Origin: Phycisphaerales bacterium
GTDB lineage: Bacteria; Planctomycetota; Phycisphaerae; Phycisphaerales; UBA1924
Reading direction: 5' to 3'
Assembly: GCA_020847535.1 (NCBI GenBank)
Contig: JADLBU010000011.1
Coordinates: 1-64,000, forward strand
DNA length: 64,000 nt
Made by a program: the position numbers and the translations under genes. Below are positions 51,693-59,392 of the stretch, piece by piece; within the stretch, counting starts at the first letter, position 1; each line of letters begins with the position of its first letter. Below the pieces are notes generated by a model. It made no database searches, was not told the origin of the DNA, and saw only the letters and a list, made by a program, of their open reading frames with translations.

Positions 51693-52198
51693 TGCTTGAC
51701 TGCTTTACCGGGTTTTCGTACTACCCGACCGTGGCTGGCCTGGTCATCATCACCAACATCAACCTGGAAAATATGGTCGGCCCCATCTACGATCCCATCG
51801 ATCCACCGACGATCGGCACGACCATCAGGCGCGAAATAGACAACCCACCGACGTATCCGGCTGAGCAACGGTTCTTCTACTACGACGACGAACTGTTCTA
51901 TAAATACTACATCGGCCCGGTCACTGAGTTCGCGACTACGGTTCAGGGACAGTACAACGAACAGACAAGGCTGTTCGTCGCGGAATGGACATCCTACGGC
52001 GGCTTCGGGAAGACGCATGTTGAATGGGCCGGTCCCGCCGACGCCGACATGAACGGCTTCATCAACGGAAACGATCTCGACATCTACCTGCGACTGTTCG
52101 AGAACGGCTGCCAGTGCGCTGACCTGGACGGCAACGGATTCATCACCGGCGACGACTTCGATGACTTTATGACGCTGTTTGAGGAAGGTGGGGGATGA
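51692..52198 (+). CDS. Protein with a C-terminal dockerin-like calcium-binding domain
   Basis: 168 aa, AGGAGGAG upstream. The first ~110 residues are Tyr/Pro-rich with a hydrophobic start (TVAGLVIITN). At 117-130 D-x-D-x-N-x-F-I-N-x-x-D and at 144-155 D-x-D-x-N-x-F-I-T-x-x-D form two EF-hand-type loops with hydrophobic helices after each, the pattern of dockerin-like domains abundant in Planctomycetota. In a phage it could attach to a host surface or mimic a host tail. No clear signal peptide or sorting motif. Confidence 0.75.
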   Translation: MLDCFTGFSYYPTVAGLVIITNINLENMVGPIYDPIDPPTIGTTIRREIDNPPTYPAEQRFFYYDDELFYKYYIGPVTEFATTVQGQYNEQTRLFVAEWTSYGGFGKTHVEWAGPADADMNGFINGNDLDIYLRLFENGCQCADLDGNGFITGDDFDDFMTLFEEGGG

Positions 52199-52392
52199 GC
52201 GGCGACAGTGATGTTCAACACGCGCCGGTGGTCGGCGATGTGTACGAAGAACTGAAGACCAAGAGTCACTACGTCATCTACGACATGGACACCCTGTTCG
52301 TCTACCTTCGACGCACCGAGGGCGCACACCCGCCGCGTGTTGTGAAACGGTACAGGTTCGTAAACAGTCGGTGGACAAGGAAGCTCGCATGA
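52195..52392 (+). CDS. Hypothetical 65-aa protein
   Basis: ATG overlaps the dockerin-like gene stop by 4 bp; it ends with a 4-bp overlap to the next gene. A small beta-rich soluble protein (GDVYEELKTKSHYVIYDMDTLFVYLRR) with a basic C-terminus. Not recognised. Confidence 0.55.
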   Translation: MSGDSDVQHAPVVGDVYEELKTKSHYVIYDMDTLFVYLRRTEGAHPPRVVKRYRFVNSRWTRKLA

Positions 52393-52607
52393 TCGGCTGG
52401 ATTGCCACTATCGCAACCTTCCTGGGAGTCTACCTCACTGGCAGTAATACCCTCTGGTGCTGGCCTGTCTACCTGCTCTCGAACGTGCTCTGGATCGTGT
52501 ACGGACTGACTGAACAACAGATGCCGCTGATCGCCATGCACTCTATGTTGATGGTGCTGAACATCGCGGCCTGGAACAAATGGAGGAACTGCCGTGATCG
52601 AGACTGA
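52389..52607 (+). CDS. Small three-span membrane protein (SWEET/PnuC-like size and pattern)
   Basis: 72 aa. Hydrophobic segments at about 3-17, 24-40 and 48-62, with a W-P-V-Y-L-L-S-N-V-L-W motif in the middle one. Phages often encode such half-transporter-like membrane proteins. No transport function can be claimed. Confidence 0.6.
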   Translation: MIGWIATIATFLGVYLTGSNTLWCWPVYLLSNVLWIVYGLTEQQMPLIAMHSMLMVLNIAAWNKWRNCRDRD

Positions 52608-53334
52608 ATGTCCCCGCAAGACCGGCCTGAAGAACGGGCTCCGCCAACTGACGACGGCGCAGCTTCACCGCGTGCTCTCCTGGCCGCACCCGATGGTCAC
52701 GGACACCTACAACTACGACAACGGCTGCTACTGCCCGCTTGCCATCGGCGCTGAAATTGACAAGCGGGCAAACTTGCGGACAGCAACACACGATGTTGTA
52801 TTCTGCGAACTCCAGGCGATGGGCTTCAAGGTCAACAACACTCGTGGCATCAAGGGCGACTTCTACACGACCGAACGAGAGCGTGACTTGAAGATCGCCC
52901 TTCAGGAAGTCATCCTCGAACGCGGCGTGCGTCAGTTGATTCCCATTGTCGCGGCCACATTCGCCGGGCGTCTCCTGATGCTCCAGCGCCGCTGCGACAG
53001 CAAGTACCCGAACGCATGGTGTGTGCCGGGCGGCAAGATCGAAGAAGGCGAGTCCGTGGTCCAGTGCGCCAAGCGGGAGTTCTGCGAGGAGACTGGCATC
53101 ACCGCGACGATCGAGCCGCTGGATGAGATCGACCTGGGCGACACGTTCCGTTTCGCCATCTATCAGGCTCAGTTCATGGGGGAATTTCCGCCCAGTGTTC
53201 GCATCGAGCAGGACAAGTTCCAGGGCTTCGGATGGTTCACCACCGAGGAACTGATTACCATCGCACCCATGCAACCAGCCGTGTTCATCATGGAGCGGCT
53301 GGGCTACGGCCCGCCAATCGCTGAGGAGAAATAG
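52594..53334 (+). CDS. Nudix hydrolase with N-terminal extension
   Basis: 246 aa, GTG with GGAGG upstream. The Nudix box near 146-168 is complete: G-x5-E-x7-REFCEETGI. The ~110-residue N-terminal region (NGLRQLTTAQLHRVLSWPHP, YNYDNGCYCPLAIG) is not recognised. Such enzymes cleave nucleoside diphosphates linked to another group. It forms a pair with the next Nudix gene. Confidence 0.88.
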   Translation: MIETECPRKTGLKNGLRQLTTAQLHRVLSWPHPMVTDTYNYDNGCYCPLAIGAEIDKRANLRTATHDVVFCELQAMGFKVNNTRGIKGDFYTTERERDLKIALQEVILERGVRQLIPIVAATFAGRLLMLQRRCDSKYPNAWCVPGGKIEEGESVVQCAKREFCEETGITATIEPLDEIDLGDTFRFAIYQAQFMGEFPPSVRIEQDKFQGFGWFTTEELITIAPMQPAVFIMERLGYGPPIAEEK

Positions 53335-53336
53335 GA

Positions 53337-53915
53337 ATGACCGCTTACCATCCAACTCGACATCTCGGCGTGGACGCTTGCATTTGCAGCAAGTGCTCCA
53401 ACCTGATGTCGATACACGGACCGGGCTGGAAATGCCCTCAGTGTGGAAGCAGCGTAGGGCTGCCCAAAGAGGCTCCACCGCCCCGCCTCCAGATGGTCGT
53501 GGGCCTCGCGTTCAACGAGCGGAAGACGCTCGTGGCAATGGTCCACAAGCAGAAGGGTCCGCCCTGCGTCATCGGCAACTGGAACGGTGTCGGCGGGAAG
53601 ATCGAAAAGCACGAGATGGCTGTGGCTGCCATGACTCGCGAGTTCCACGAAGAGACGGGTGTGCTCATTCCTACACACCACTGGCACAACTTCGCCAAGC
53701 TCGTCGCGCCCACCTACGACTTGTTCTTCTTCTCCGTCTTCACGGACGAAGTGATGGGTGTTCGCACTCCTGTCGGCGGCGAACCGATCAGGCTCTGGGA
53801 CACCGGAGCGATCGTCCGCGAGCGGCACCTGATGGACAACATCCGCTGGATGATCCCCTTCTTGCTCGACGCCGATCTCGTCCACGACCTGGGAACACTC
53901 TACCTCCGTCGATAG
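53337..53915 (+). CDS. Nudix hydrolase with N-terminal zinc ribbon
   Basis: 192 aa, starting 2 bp after the previous gene. CSKC near 17-20 and CPQC near 33-36 form a zinc ribbon, and the Nudix box GGKIEKHEMAVAAMTREFHEETGV lies near 86-109 (split here by its catalytic Glu pattern). A zinc ribbon plus Nudix is the arrangement of NADH pyrophosphatase-type enzymes, but this protein is shorter. Substrate unknown. Confidence 0.85.
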   Translation: MTAYHPTRHLGVDACICSKCSNLMSIHGPGWKCPQCGSSVGLPKEAPPPRLQMVVGLAFNERKTLVAMVHKQKGPPCVIGNWNGVGGKIEKHEMAVAAMTREFHEETGVLIPTHHWHNFAKLVAPTYDLFFFSVFTDEVMGVRTPVGGEPIRLWDTGAIVRERHLMDNIRWMIPFLLDADLVHDLGTLYLRR

Positions 53916-53917
53916 CC

Positions 53918-53933
53918 CTCGCCCCTGGGCGAG
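53918..53933 (+). terminator. Short hairpin after the Nudix pair
   Basis: CTCGCCC (53918-53924) pairs with GGGCGAG (53927-53933); in practice the inner pair opens to give a 4-base loop. No T-run. Between the Nudix pair and the lipoprotein gene. Confidence 0.4.
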
Positions 53934-53959
53934 CGTATGATCGATCGAGGAGTTGCCCC

Positions 53960-54205
53960 ATGCGCGTCGCTCGAATCGTTCTTCCGCTGGCCGTGTCCCT
54001 GCTCCTGGGCGGTTGCATCATGCCCGTCAAGCCCGCACGGACCGAGGTGAAGCCCGGCGAGTCGGAGATCAAGTCCGAGCGCGAGGAGCGGCGTCCGTCC
54101 GAATCCACCATGAAGATCAAGGCGACGACTCCCGCGCCGCATCAGTGCGATCGGCCTGAGCCGTCGCCCACGGTCATCCGGGTCATCGTGACCCCGCCCA
54201 AGTAG
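53960..54205 (+). CDS. Small lipoprotein (o-spanin candidate)
   Basis: 81 aa, GAGGAG before the ATG. A basic start (RVAR) and hydrophobic core (IVLPLAVSLLLGGC) end in a lipobox with Cys at about residue 19, so secretion and lipidation are predicted. The mature part is Pro/Glu/Lys-rich and extended, as in outer-membrane spanin subunits. Whether a matching inner subunit exists (for example 33221..33547) is uncertain. Confidence 0.7.
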   Translation: MRVARIVLPLAVSLLLGGCIMPVKPARTEVKPGESEIKSEREERRPSESTMKIKATTPAPHQCDRPEPSPTVIRVIVTPPK

Positions 54206-54230
54206 TTTCCGAACACAGAGGAGTCCGTAC

Positions 54231-55031
54231 ATGAACCAGACAGTTCTGGGGGTGCTCGGCACCCTGGCCACCCTTGGCACCATCGGGGCGCTCGCTCCTG
54301 ACCGCCAGCCTGCCGCTGCGCCACCCCAGGCCGCTGCCCCTGTCCTGACCCCTCAGCAGCAGGAAGCCCTCCGGCAGGCGTTCAACGCTCCGCCCGGGAG
54401 CACGGTCGAGGTGGAGATCAGCAACAAGGACGGCGGCACCGTCAAGACTCGCAACGAAGGGCGCGGCGTCGGCGCTGGAGCCGTGGCCGAAGGCGACAAG
54501 CTGGACCAGAAGTTCGACGGCTCCCCGCCCAGGGTCGGGCTCGGCGCTGACGGCTCGCAGACGGCGGAGGGCGGCGGCTCGGACTCCGAACAGAAGGCGT
54601 CGGCCCTGAAGATCCCGCCGCTCCCCTGGCAGAATCCGATGTTCTGGCTGGGGCTCGTTTGCCTTGGCGGGTCGGCGTTCTGCTTCTACCGGCTCCTGCG
54701 ACGCCCTGCCGTGATCCTCGCGGCCTCGGGCGTCGGTCTGCTGGCCGCTGCCTTCTATCCGGTCATCCTGCTGTACACCGCTGCGGCTGTGCTGCTGATG
54801 ATCGTCGGCCCGTACATCTGGGCCGAGTTCCAGAAGAAGAAGCACGAAGGCGAATCGAACTCGAAGCGGGAAGCCCTCCGCGCCGTCGTCGCTGGTGTCG
54901 AGCACCGCGACGTGCCGCCCGAGATGCAGCGGGTGGTCAAGGCCGCGATCGCCAAGGAAGCGGACGGCAGCGACAAGGCCGTGATCGATGAAGTGAAGCG
55001 GGACGACAAGGTGGGCAAGTACGCGGATTGA
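54231..55031 (+). CDS. Membrane protein with long extracytoplasmic region
   Basis: 266 aa. A weak signal-like start (TVLGVLGTLATLGTIGALA) is followed by a ~100-residue Pro/Gly/Ala-rich region, then three hydrophobic helices at about 135-195 and a Lys/Glu-rich C-terminus. It is the last gene of the rightward block, right before a bidirectional-looking terminator. Possible lysis or superinfection role; not recognised. Confidence 0.55.
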   Translation: MNQTVLGVLGTLATLGTIGALAPDRQPAAAPPQAAAPVLTPQQQEALRQAFNAPPGSTVEVEISNKDGGTVKTRNEGRGVGAGAVAEGDKLDQKFDGSPPRVGLGADGSQTAEGGGSDSEQKASALKIPPLPWQNPMFWLGLVCLGGSAFCFYRLLRRPAVILAASGVGLLAAAFYPVILLYTAAAVLLMIVGPYIWAEFQKKKHEGESNSKREALRAVVAGVEHRDVPPEMQRVVKAAIAKEADGSDKAVIDEVKRDDKVGKYAD

Positions 55032-55060
55032 CGGAGGGGTGAGCGATCGCCTCCTCTGCG

Positions 55061-55096
55061 GCGGGCCGTGCCTCTCGGGGTGCGGCCTGCTGTGTT
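55061..55096. terminator. Bidirectional terminator between convergent genes
   Basis: A GC-rich imperfect stem (GCGGGCCG with GCGGCCTGC, loop TCTC) closes the 66-bp gap between the rightward gene ending at 55031 and the leftward gene ending at 55098. T-rich bases (TTTCT) follow on the + side. Confidence 0.6.
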
Positions 55097-55097
55097 T

Positions 55098-56165
55098 CTA
55101 CTCCTCTTCCTTCAGGAGCCGCTGCGCGAGGTTGAGCCGTCCCTGGGCCTCAGCGTAGGCCGATGAGTTCGGCTTCGCACGCTTCATGTCGGCCTTCGCT
55201 TCCTTGACCTGGGCGGTCAGGATGTCCTTGATCGGCTTGCGGTCAAGCTGGTGCGAAGCGGCGATCACGCGGGTGCGGTTCGCCTCCTGCTGCTCCACCG
55301 CCGCGTCCCACCGCTCCTGATCCTTGCACGAATCGATCTCCGCCTGGATCAGGGCGATCAGCGTGCGCGGCTCCAGGGCGTCAAGCTCCCACGACTCGTC
55401 ACCATGCTCGGCGACGTACCCCTGGGCGCGAGCGTCGGTCATCTTGGCCGGGTTCGGCGGAGGATTGTACTCGCGGACCTGATCCATCGTCAGCGCGATA
55501 CGACGCACCTCAATGTCCTTGGGCTCCCAGTCCGGATCGAACGCGGGCTCGTCCTTGAAGCGGATGTTGCTGAACCCGTTCAGCCGGTCACGGATGTCGC
55601 GGCTCATGTCCACGCCGGACGGGTCGTGGTCGCCCAGGTGGATCACCACGGCCTGCCGGTCGCCCCGGCGCGCGGCGCGGTTGAGGCGGATCGCGGCGGA
55701 CCACATCTCGCTCTGGCTGGTGTAGCCACGGCACGAGAAGTAGGGCACGTCGTTGCGGGGGCACACGGCCTGGAGCACGCCCACGAGCGCGTCCTTCTCG
55801 ATCCACACCTCAACATAGTGGTCCTGGTCGGACCACAGGTCTTCGGCGTACCAGTGCGCCGTGTCGCGGAGGAAGTTCGCCGGGTCCGCCCAGTGGCTGC
55901 GGCCACGCAGGTTGCGGGTGCGATCCTCAATCGCCTCCCAACTGATCTCGCCCGCCATGCGAGCATCGTTGAGGATCGACCCGAGACGCTTGTACTCGGT
56001 CTGGTTGTTGGGAATCCAGCCCTTGGATACGAAGACGTAGTAGACCTGACGCAGCGTCAGGTCCAGGCCCTGCTGCTGGTAGTCCCTGATGATCTCGTTG
56101 GCTCGGCGGATGATCTCCTTGCTCGACGCCGAGAACTTACGGGGCTGATAGCAGATGAGCGTCAT
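55098..56165 (-). CDS. Topoisomerase VI A / Spo11-like protein
   Basis: 355 aa with AGGGACGG upstream. The N-terminal winged-helix shows T37-L-R39-Q-V-Y42-Y43, matching the T-x-R-x-x-Y-Y catalytic tyrosine motif. The TOPRIM half follows: Glu123 in VEVWIEKDAL, SCRGYTSQSEMW near 144-155, and DHDPSGVD (D179, D181) near 179-186. These are the key residues of Top6A and Spo11. The last ~100 residues form a Lys/Glu-rich helical tail. Top6A needs a GHKL B subunit; the phage GHKL ATPase at 48698 is a candidate partner. A stand-alone 'mini-A' type is the alternative. Confidence 0.82.
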   Translation of the reverse strand: MTLICYQPRKFSASSKEIIRRANEIIRDYQQQGLDLTLRQVYYVFVSKGWIPNNQTEYKRLGSILNDARMAGEISWEAIEDRTRNLRGRSHWADPANFLRDTAHWYAEDLWSDQDHYVEVWIEKDALVGVLQAVCPRNDVPYFSCRGYTSQSEMWSAAIRLNRAARRGDRQAVVIHLGDHDPSGVDMSRDIRDRLNGFSNIRFKDEPAFDPDWEPKDIEVRRIALTMDQVREYNPPPNPAKMTDARAQGYVAEHGDESWELDALEPRTLIALIQAEIDSCKDQERWDAAVEQQEANRTRVIAASHQLDRKPIKDILTAQVKEAKADMKRAKPNSSAYAEAQGRLNLAQRLLKEEE

Positions 56166-56859
56166 TGTTCACCGTCCCTGGGAAAACCATCCACGCACGA
56201 GAGTGGCCCTTGGCTCGGCAGTCCGCTGCCCATGCCTTGGGATCATCGAGCGTGTTGAGGTTGCGAATGCGTTCCGGGAGTCCGAAGAGGCGATCAGGCA
56301 CGAGACTAAGGTCTTGGACCTTGTAGTATTCCTCGGTGATGATCGTCGGGAACTTCTGCCAGTGGCGGAACCCGCGATGCCACCACGCTTCGGTGTATAC
56401 GTGAGGGTGGATGGACTCCACCACGTCCACGACCGGGTGGGGATCGCAGACCGCGAGGGCATCGAAGCCGATCGAACAGCCCTCGAATGGCGACATCACG
56501 TCCCGCAGCAACTGCCAGGAGAGCTTGCAGCCGGGCGACAGGAAGTGCGGCGCACGAACGTAGACGATGGGCTCGACACCCCGGGCCAGCATGTCATCAA
56601 CCATCTTGCGCCAGCCGAGCAGGTCGATGCCGATCGACGCGCCGTCGAAGTACAGGTGCGAACCCGGCATCCGGAAGATGAAGAACTTCGCCCCGGCGTC
56701 GATCGCCTTGGAGGTGTACCGGCGATGGAACTCCTCCCACCCCTGCGTGTCGATGAACTCCTGCTGGGCGGGGTTCGAGTCGCCCAGGAGGATCATCTGG
56801 CCGTCGCGGGACGGTATGTGGCTGGGAGTGGCGACGCGGACGGAGGGGTTGGTTTTCAT
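56137..56859 (-). CDS. Putative TIM-barrel (glycoside-hydrolase-like) protein
   Basis: 240 aa; start coupled to the preceding gene by a 4-bp overlap, end overlapping the Top6A-like gene by 29 bp. The sequence alternates strands and helices (AKFFIFRMPG, GIDLLGWRKMVDDMLARGVEPIVYV, IGFDALAVCDPHP, then TIITEEYY) as in TIM-barrel glycosidases, with Glu and Asp at strand ends that could be catalytic. No firm family. A candidate for host-cell-wall or polysaccharide action. Confidence 0.45.
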   Translation of the reverse strand: MKTNPSVRVATPSHIPSRDGQMILLGDSNPAQQEFIDTQGWEEFHRRYTSKAIDAGAKFFIFRMPGSHLYFDGASIGIDLLGWRKMVDDMLARGVEPIVYVRAPHFLSPGCKLSWQLLRDVMSPFEGCSIGFDALAVCDPHPVVDVVESIHPHVYTEAWWHRGFRHWQKFPTIITEEYYKVQDLSLVPDRLFGLPERIRNLNTLDDPKAWAADCRAKGHSRAWMVFPGTVNNDAHLLSAP

Positions 56860-57068
56860 CGACCGAAGTGCTTTCGACAGAAGGCTTTCGTAGACTTGCT
56901 GGCGAAGAAGTACCTCGCGGTGAACCGCTTAGCCAGACGCTTGCGTTCGCGGCCTCGCATCATCTTGCTCAGCCCCTGAAGCCAGTCAGCGATGTCCTTC
57001 GCGACCTTGGGAGACAACTCCGCGCCGCCGTGTATCACGAGCCGGGCAATCAGACGGTCGTTACTCAT
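56856..57068 (-). CDS. Small basic protein
   Basis: 70 aa with AGGAG upstream and a 4-bp overlap at its end. Strongly basic from residue 36 on (MMRGRERKRLAKRF, KSTKAFCRKHFGR). Helical N-terminal half. Could bind nucleic acid. Not recognised. Confidence 0.6.
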   Translation of the reverse strand: MSNDRLIARLVIHGGAELSPKVAKDIADWLQGLSKMMRGRERKRLAKRFTARYFFASKSTKAFCRKHFGR

Positions 57069-57079
57069 CGTTCGTGCTC

Positions 57080-57580
57080 CTAGTAGTCCGAACCCGGCGA
57101 GATGTCCGGAGGATCGCCGTTGCCGCCGCCCATCGGCACGTCGCTCTCGCCCCGATCCTCGCCGTCTTCGTCGGGGTTGAGCAGGGGATCGACGCGGGTG
57201 AGGAAGTCTTCGGCCAGGGCGCGACCGACGATCAGGCCGATCTTGTTGACCACGATCGCCTCGGTTTCGCCCTCCACCTCATCGCCCACCTCGGCCAGAG
57301 CCGCGTCGATCACGCCCTTGACCCGTTGCTCGGCAGCCAGGGCCAACGGTTCCCGCTTCTCAGGCTCCGTGGGATGGCCGTTCAGTTCGGCCTCGATCCC
57401 GAAGTGCAGGCCCCCGAAGACGTTGCCCAGGTGGGAGATGACCAGACTGGCCTTCTGCGCTGCGGTGTCACTCGCCATCGCTTCGGGCAACTGGCCGGGA
57501 AGCGAAGCGTCGAGAGTGACGGGCTTGCCCTCAACCTCGGTGAGCTTCAGGATGTTGGGTTGGTCATTCGGGCTGTTCAT
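57080..57580 (-). CDS. Acidic hypothetical protein
   Basis: 166 aa from the ATG at 57580 with GGAGGGAAG upstream (a longer upstream frame overlaps the next gene). Acidic Glu/Asp-rich, helical, ending in an acidic Gly/Pro-rich tail (PDEDGEDRGESD, GGGNGDPPD). Such tails suggest a protein- or SSB-like interaction. Not recognised. Confidence 0.6.
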   Translation of the reverse strand: MNSPNDQPNILKLTEVEGKPVTLDASLPGQLPEAMASDTAAQKASLVISHLGNVFGGLHFGIEAELNGHPTEPEKREPLALAAEQRVKGVIDAALAEVGDEVEGETEAIVVNKIGLIVGRALAEDFLTRVDPLLNPDEDGEDRGESDVPMGGGNGDPPDISPGSDY

Positions 57581-58739
57581 CTTCCCTCCACTTCGTTCCA
57601 TCAAACACGCAGCGAACCGGGCCACGGATGAAGCGGTCGTTGGGGATCGCAGGGAAGTTGCCGAACAACTCCTCATTGCGGAACGTCAAGGCGTTGCACT
57701 TCGACTTCAGTTCGTCCAGCCGCTCCTTGTCCATGATTTCAGGGAAGCCGCCGAAGTTCGGCAACTTGGGACGGGGGTTGCTCACCGTGAACGTGACCGT
57801 GTGCCGCATGGTCCCTGATCCTGCCTCGGTTTCGATCTCGTGGTGGAAGTCCTGGACGTTGGGGCCACACATCAATTCCGCCGTCTTCTCCCGCACGTCA
57901 CGGATGCCTTGGGCGGCGAGCTTCGCAAAGCCGGGGTAGGTGTCCCTGAACCCGTCCATGATCTTGCGCATCGCCTCAGTCTTGCCGAAGACGCGGCCCC
58001 CGGTGTTCACTGAGAACCTGGGAGCGTTGGCGATGACCTTGCGGACCGACAGCCGGACCAGGGCTCGGCAGATGATGTCCGTCCAGGTCTTCAGAGACGG
58101 ATTGCATGAGTGAATCTCGACCGCGATCTTCTTGGCCTCTTCCCTCAGTGCCGCTTCCTCGAACCCGTGGCGCGAGACGATGCGAACGCTGGAGGGCTTG
58201 CCCTGCTCCTCCACGTTCACCCGCTCGTAGCCCCGGTTCAAGCAGTCCCGGATTTGGAGCCCGTTCATGCCCTGCTTCTGCATCAACTGCACGTCTTCCA
58301 CCTGCGAAGCCGTCAGGCCGGTAAGGGTGGTTGTGCCGCTGGAGTCCTTGATCTCCAAGGTGTAGGTCTGAGTGTGGTCGCACTTGGCCGCTGCCCCGGA
58401 GCCGATGTGCTTGAGGCAGTACAGGGGGTTGATGTCCGTGGCAACACCGAGACAGCCAAGAACTTGACACGTTCCCGCCTTCTTACCATCGGAAGTACGA
58501 ACCATCGCACGCACTGAAGCCCTGCCCTGGCTCAAGCTGCCGCCACCGCCGCCAAGCACGGGCATCTCCGGCGTGCCCTTGAAGTGATAGGGCTGCTCAC
58601 CGGCCAACGGCGTGCGCCACAGGGCGGCAGCCTCGCTCATCGTGGGCTGGAGGTTAGTACCGCGACAGGCGCACGGCTTGCTGCTCGTCAGCAGGTGGAT
58701 GACGCCGGTATCCTTGCAGTCGTGGCACTTGAAAGTCAT
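57564..58739 (-). CDS. Zinc-binding hypothetical protein
   Basis: 391 aa with GGAG upstream. Residues 5-28 carry CHDCKDTG and CAC (a DnaJ-like zinc-knuckle pattern); a second Cys/His set (C-x4-CLG, CLKH) lies near 90-110. A basic middle and a helical C-terminal half (IMDGFRDTYPGFAKLAAQGIRDV, LMCGPNVQ). I do not recognise the family. Overlaps the next gene by 17 bp. Confidence 0.6.
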   Translation of the reverse strand: MTFKCHDCKDTGVIHLLTSSKPCACRGTNLQPTMSEAAALWRTPLAGEQPYHFKGTPEMPVLGGGGGSLSQGRASVRAMVRTSDGKKAGTCQVLGCLGVATDINPLYCLKHIGSGAAAKCDHTQTYTLEIKDSSGTTTLTGLTASQVEDVQLMQKQGMNGLQIRDCLNRGYERVNVEEQGKPSSVRIVSRHGFEEAALREEAKKIAVEIHSCNPSLKTWTDIICRALVRLSVRKVIANAPRFSVNTGGRVFGKTEAMRKIMDGFRDTYPGFAKLAAQGIRDVREKTAELMCGPNVQDFHHEIETEAGSGTMRHTVTFTVSNPRPKLPNFGGFPEIMDKERLDELKSKCNALTFRNEELFGNFPAIPNDRFIRGPVRCVFDGTKWREDEQPE

Positions 58740-58825
58740 CGATCGTACTCCGGTGAAAAGAAGCGGGGCTGTTACTGCGACGCCGGTGGGTTGTAAGGTC
58801 CACTCAGCCGCTGGCCACGCCAGCC

Positions 58826-59023
58826 CTACCTCAGATTCGCGATCCAGACCTTCGTCAGATCGATCGCTTCATGAGCGCTGAAGCCCGCGTTGCGAAGACC
58901 TTGGTGGAACTCACGAGCCGCCTTGGGCAGGTGCTTCGCCATGTACATCAGGCTTTCCACATGCCGAACCAGGTTGGATTCGCGCTCGGCAGCTTGCTTG
59001 GCGATGTGTTCCTGCTCGGTCAT
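58826..59023 (-). CDS. Small helical protein
   Basis: 65 aa with AGGAG upstream. Fully helical, with HVESLMYMAKHLPKAAREFHQGLRNAG; resembles small DNA-metabolism or toxin-regulator helices only in composition. Gap 58740-58825 contains no gene I can see. Confidence 0.6.
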   Translation of the reverse strand: MTEQEHIAKQAAERESNLVRHVESLMYMAKHLPKAAREFHQGLRNAGFSAHEAIDLTKVWIANLR

Positions 59024-59032
59024 CCAGGGCTC

Positions 59033-59380
59033 CTACTTCTTGACCTTGCCGTGCTTGAGCCGGAACCGCCGCTGGGCAACAGCCCAGTACCCCCGCTTCA
59101 GCCGCTTCGCGGCGTCGCGGAAGGGAAGCTCCAGCACGATCTTGTCGTCGTTCTCCGTCCAGGGACGGCCCGAGCGATCGGCGTGGCGCTTGGCGTCCCG
59201 CTGGGCGTCCGCCCTCACCGCGTTGATCTGCTTGCGGCGACCCGGCGTGTGCTTGCAGTCCTTGCAGTGGCAGTAAAGCCCGTCCGGACGACTGGCGTCG
59301 GCATCGAACCGGCTGACCGCGCGGCGGGTGTGACACTTGGTGCAGACCTTGAACTGACGACGTTGCTTGGTGGTGCTCAT
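59033..59380 (-). CDS. Zinc-finger plus Myb-like DNA-binding protein
   Basis: 115 aa. CTKC near 13-16 and CHCKDC near 37-42 make a treble-clef/HNH-like knuckle, followed by a basic linker and a Myb/SANT-like helix pair (RPWTENDDKIVLEL, RDAAKRLKRGYWAVAQRR). Such phage proteins bind DNA and sometimes belong to HNH nucleases; the His-Asn-His set is not visible. The ribosome site is weak. Confidence 0.65.
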   Translation of the reverse strand: MSTTKQRRQFKVCTKCHTRRAVSRFDADASRPDGLYCHCKDCKHTPGRRKQINAVRADAQRDAKRHADRSGRPWTENDDKIVLELPFRDAAKRLKRGYWAVAQRRFRLKHGKVKK

Positions 59381-59392
59381 GGTACGAAGACT

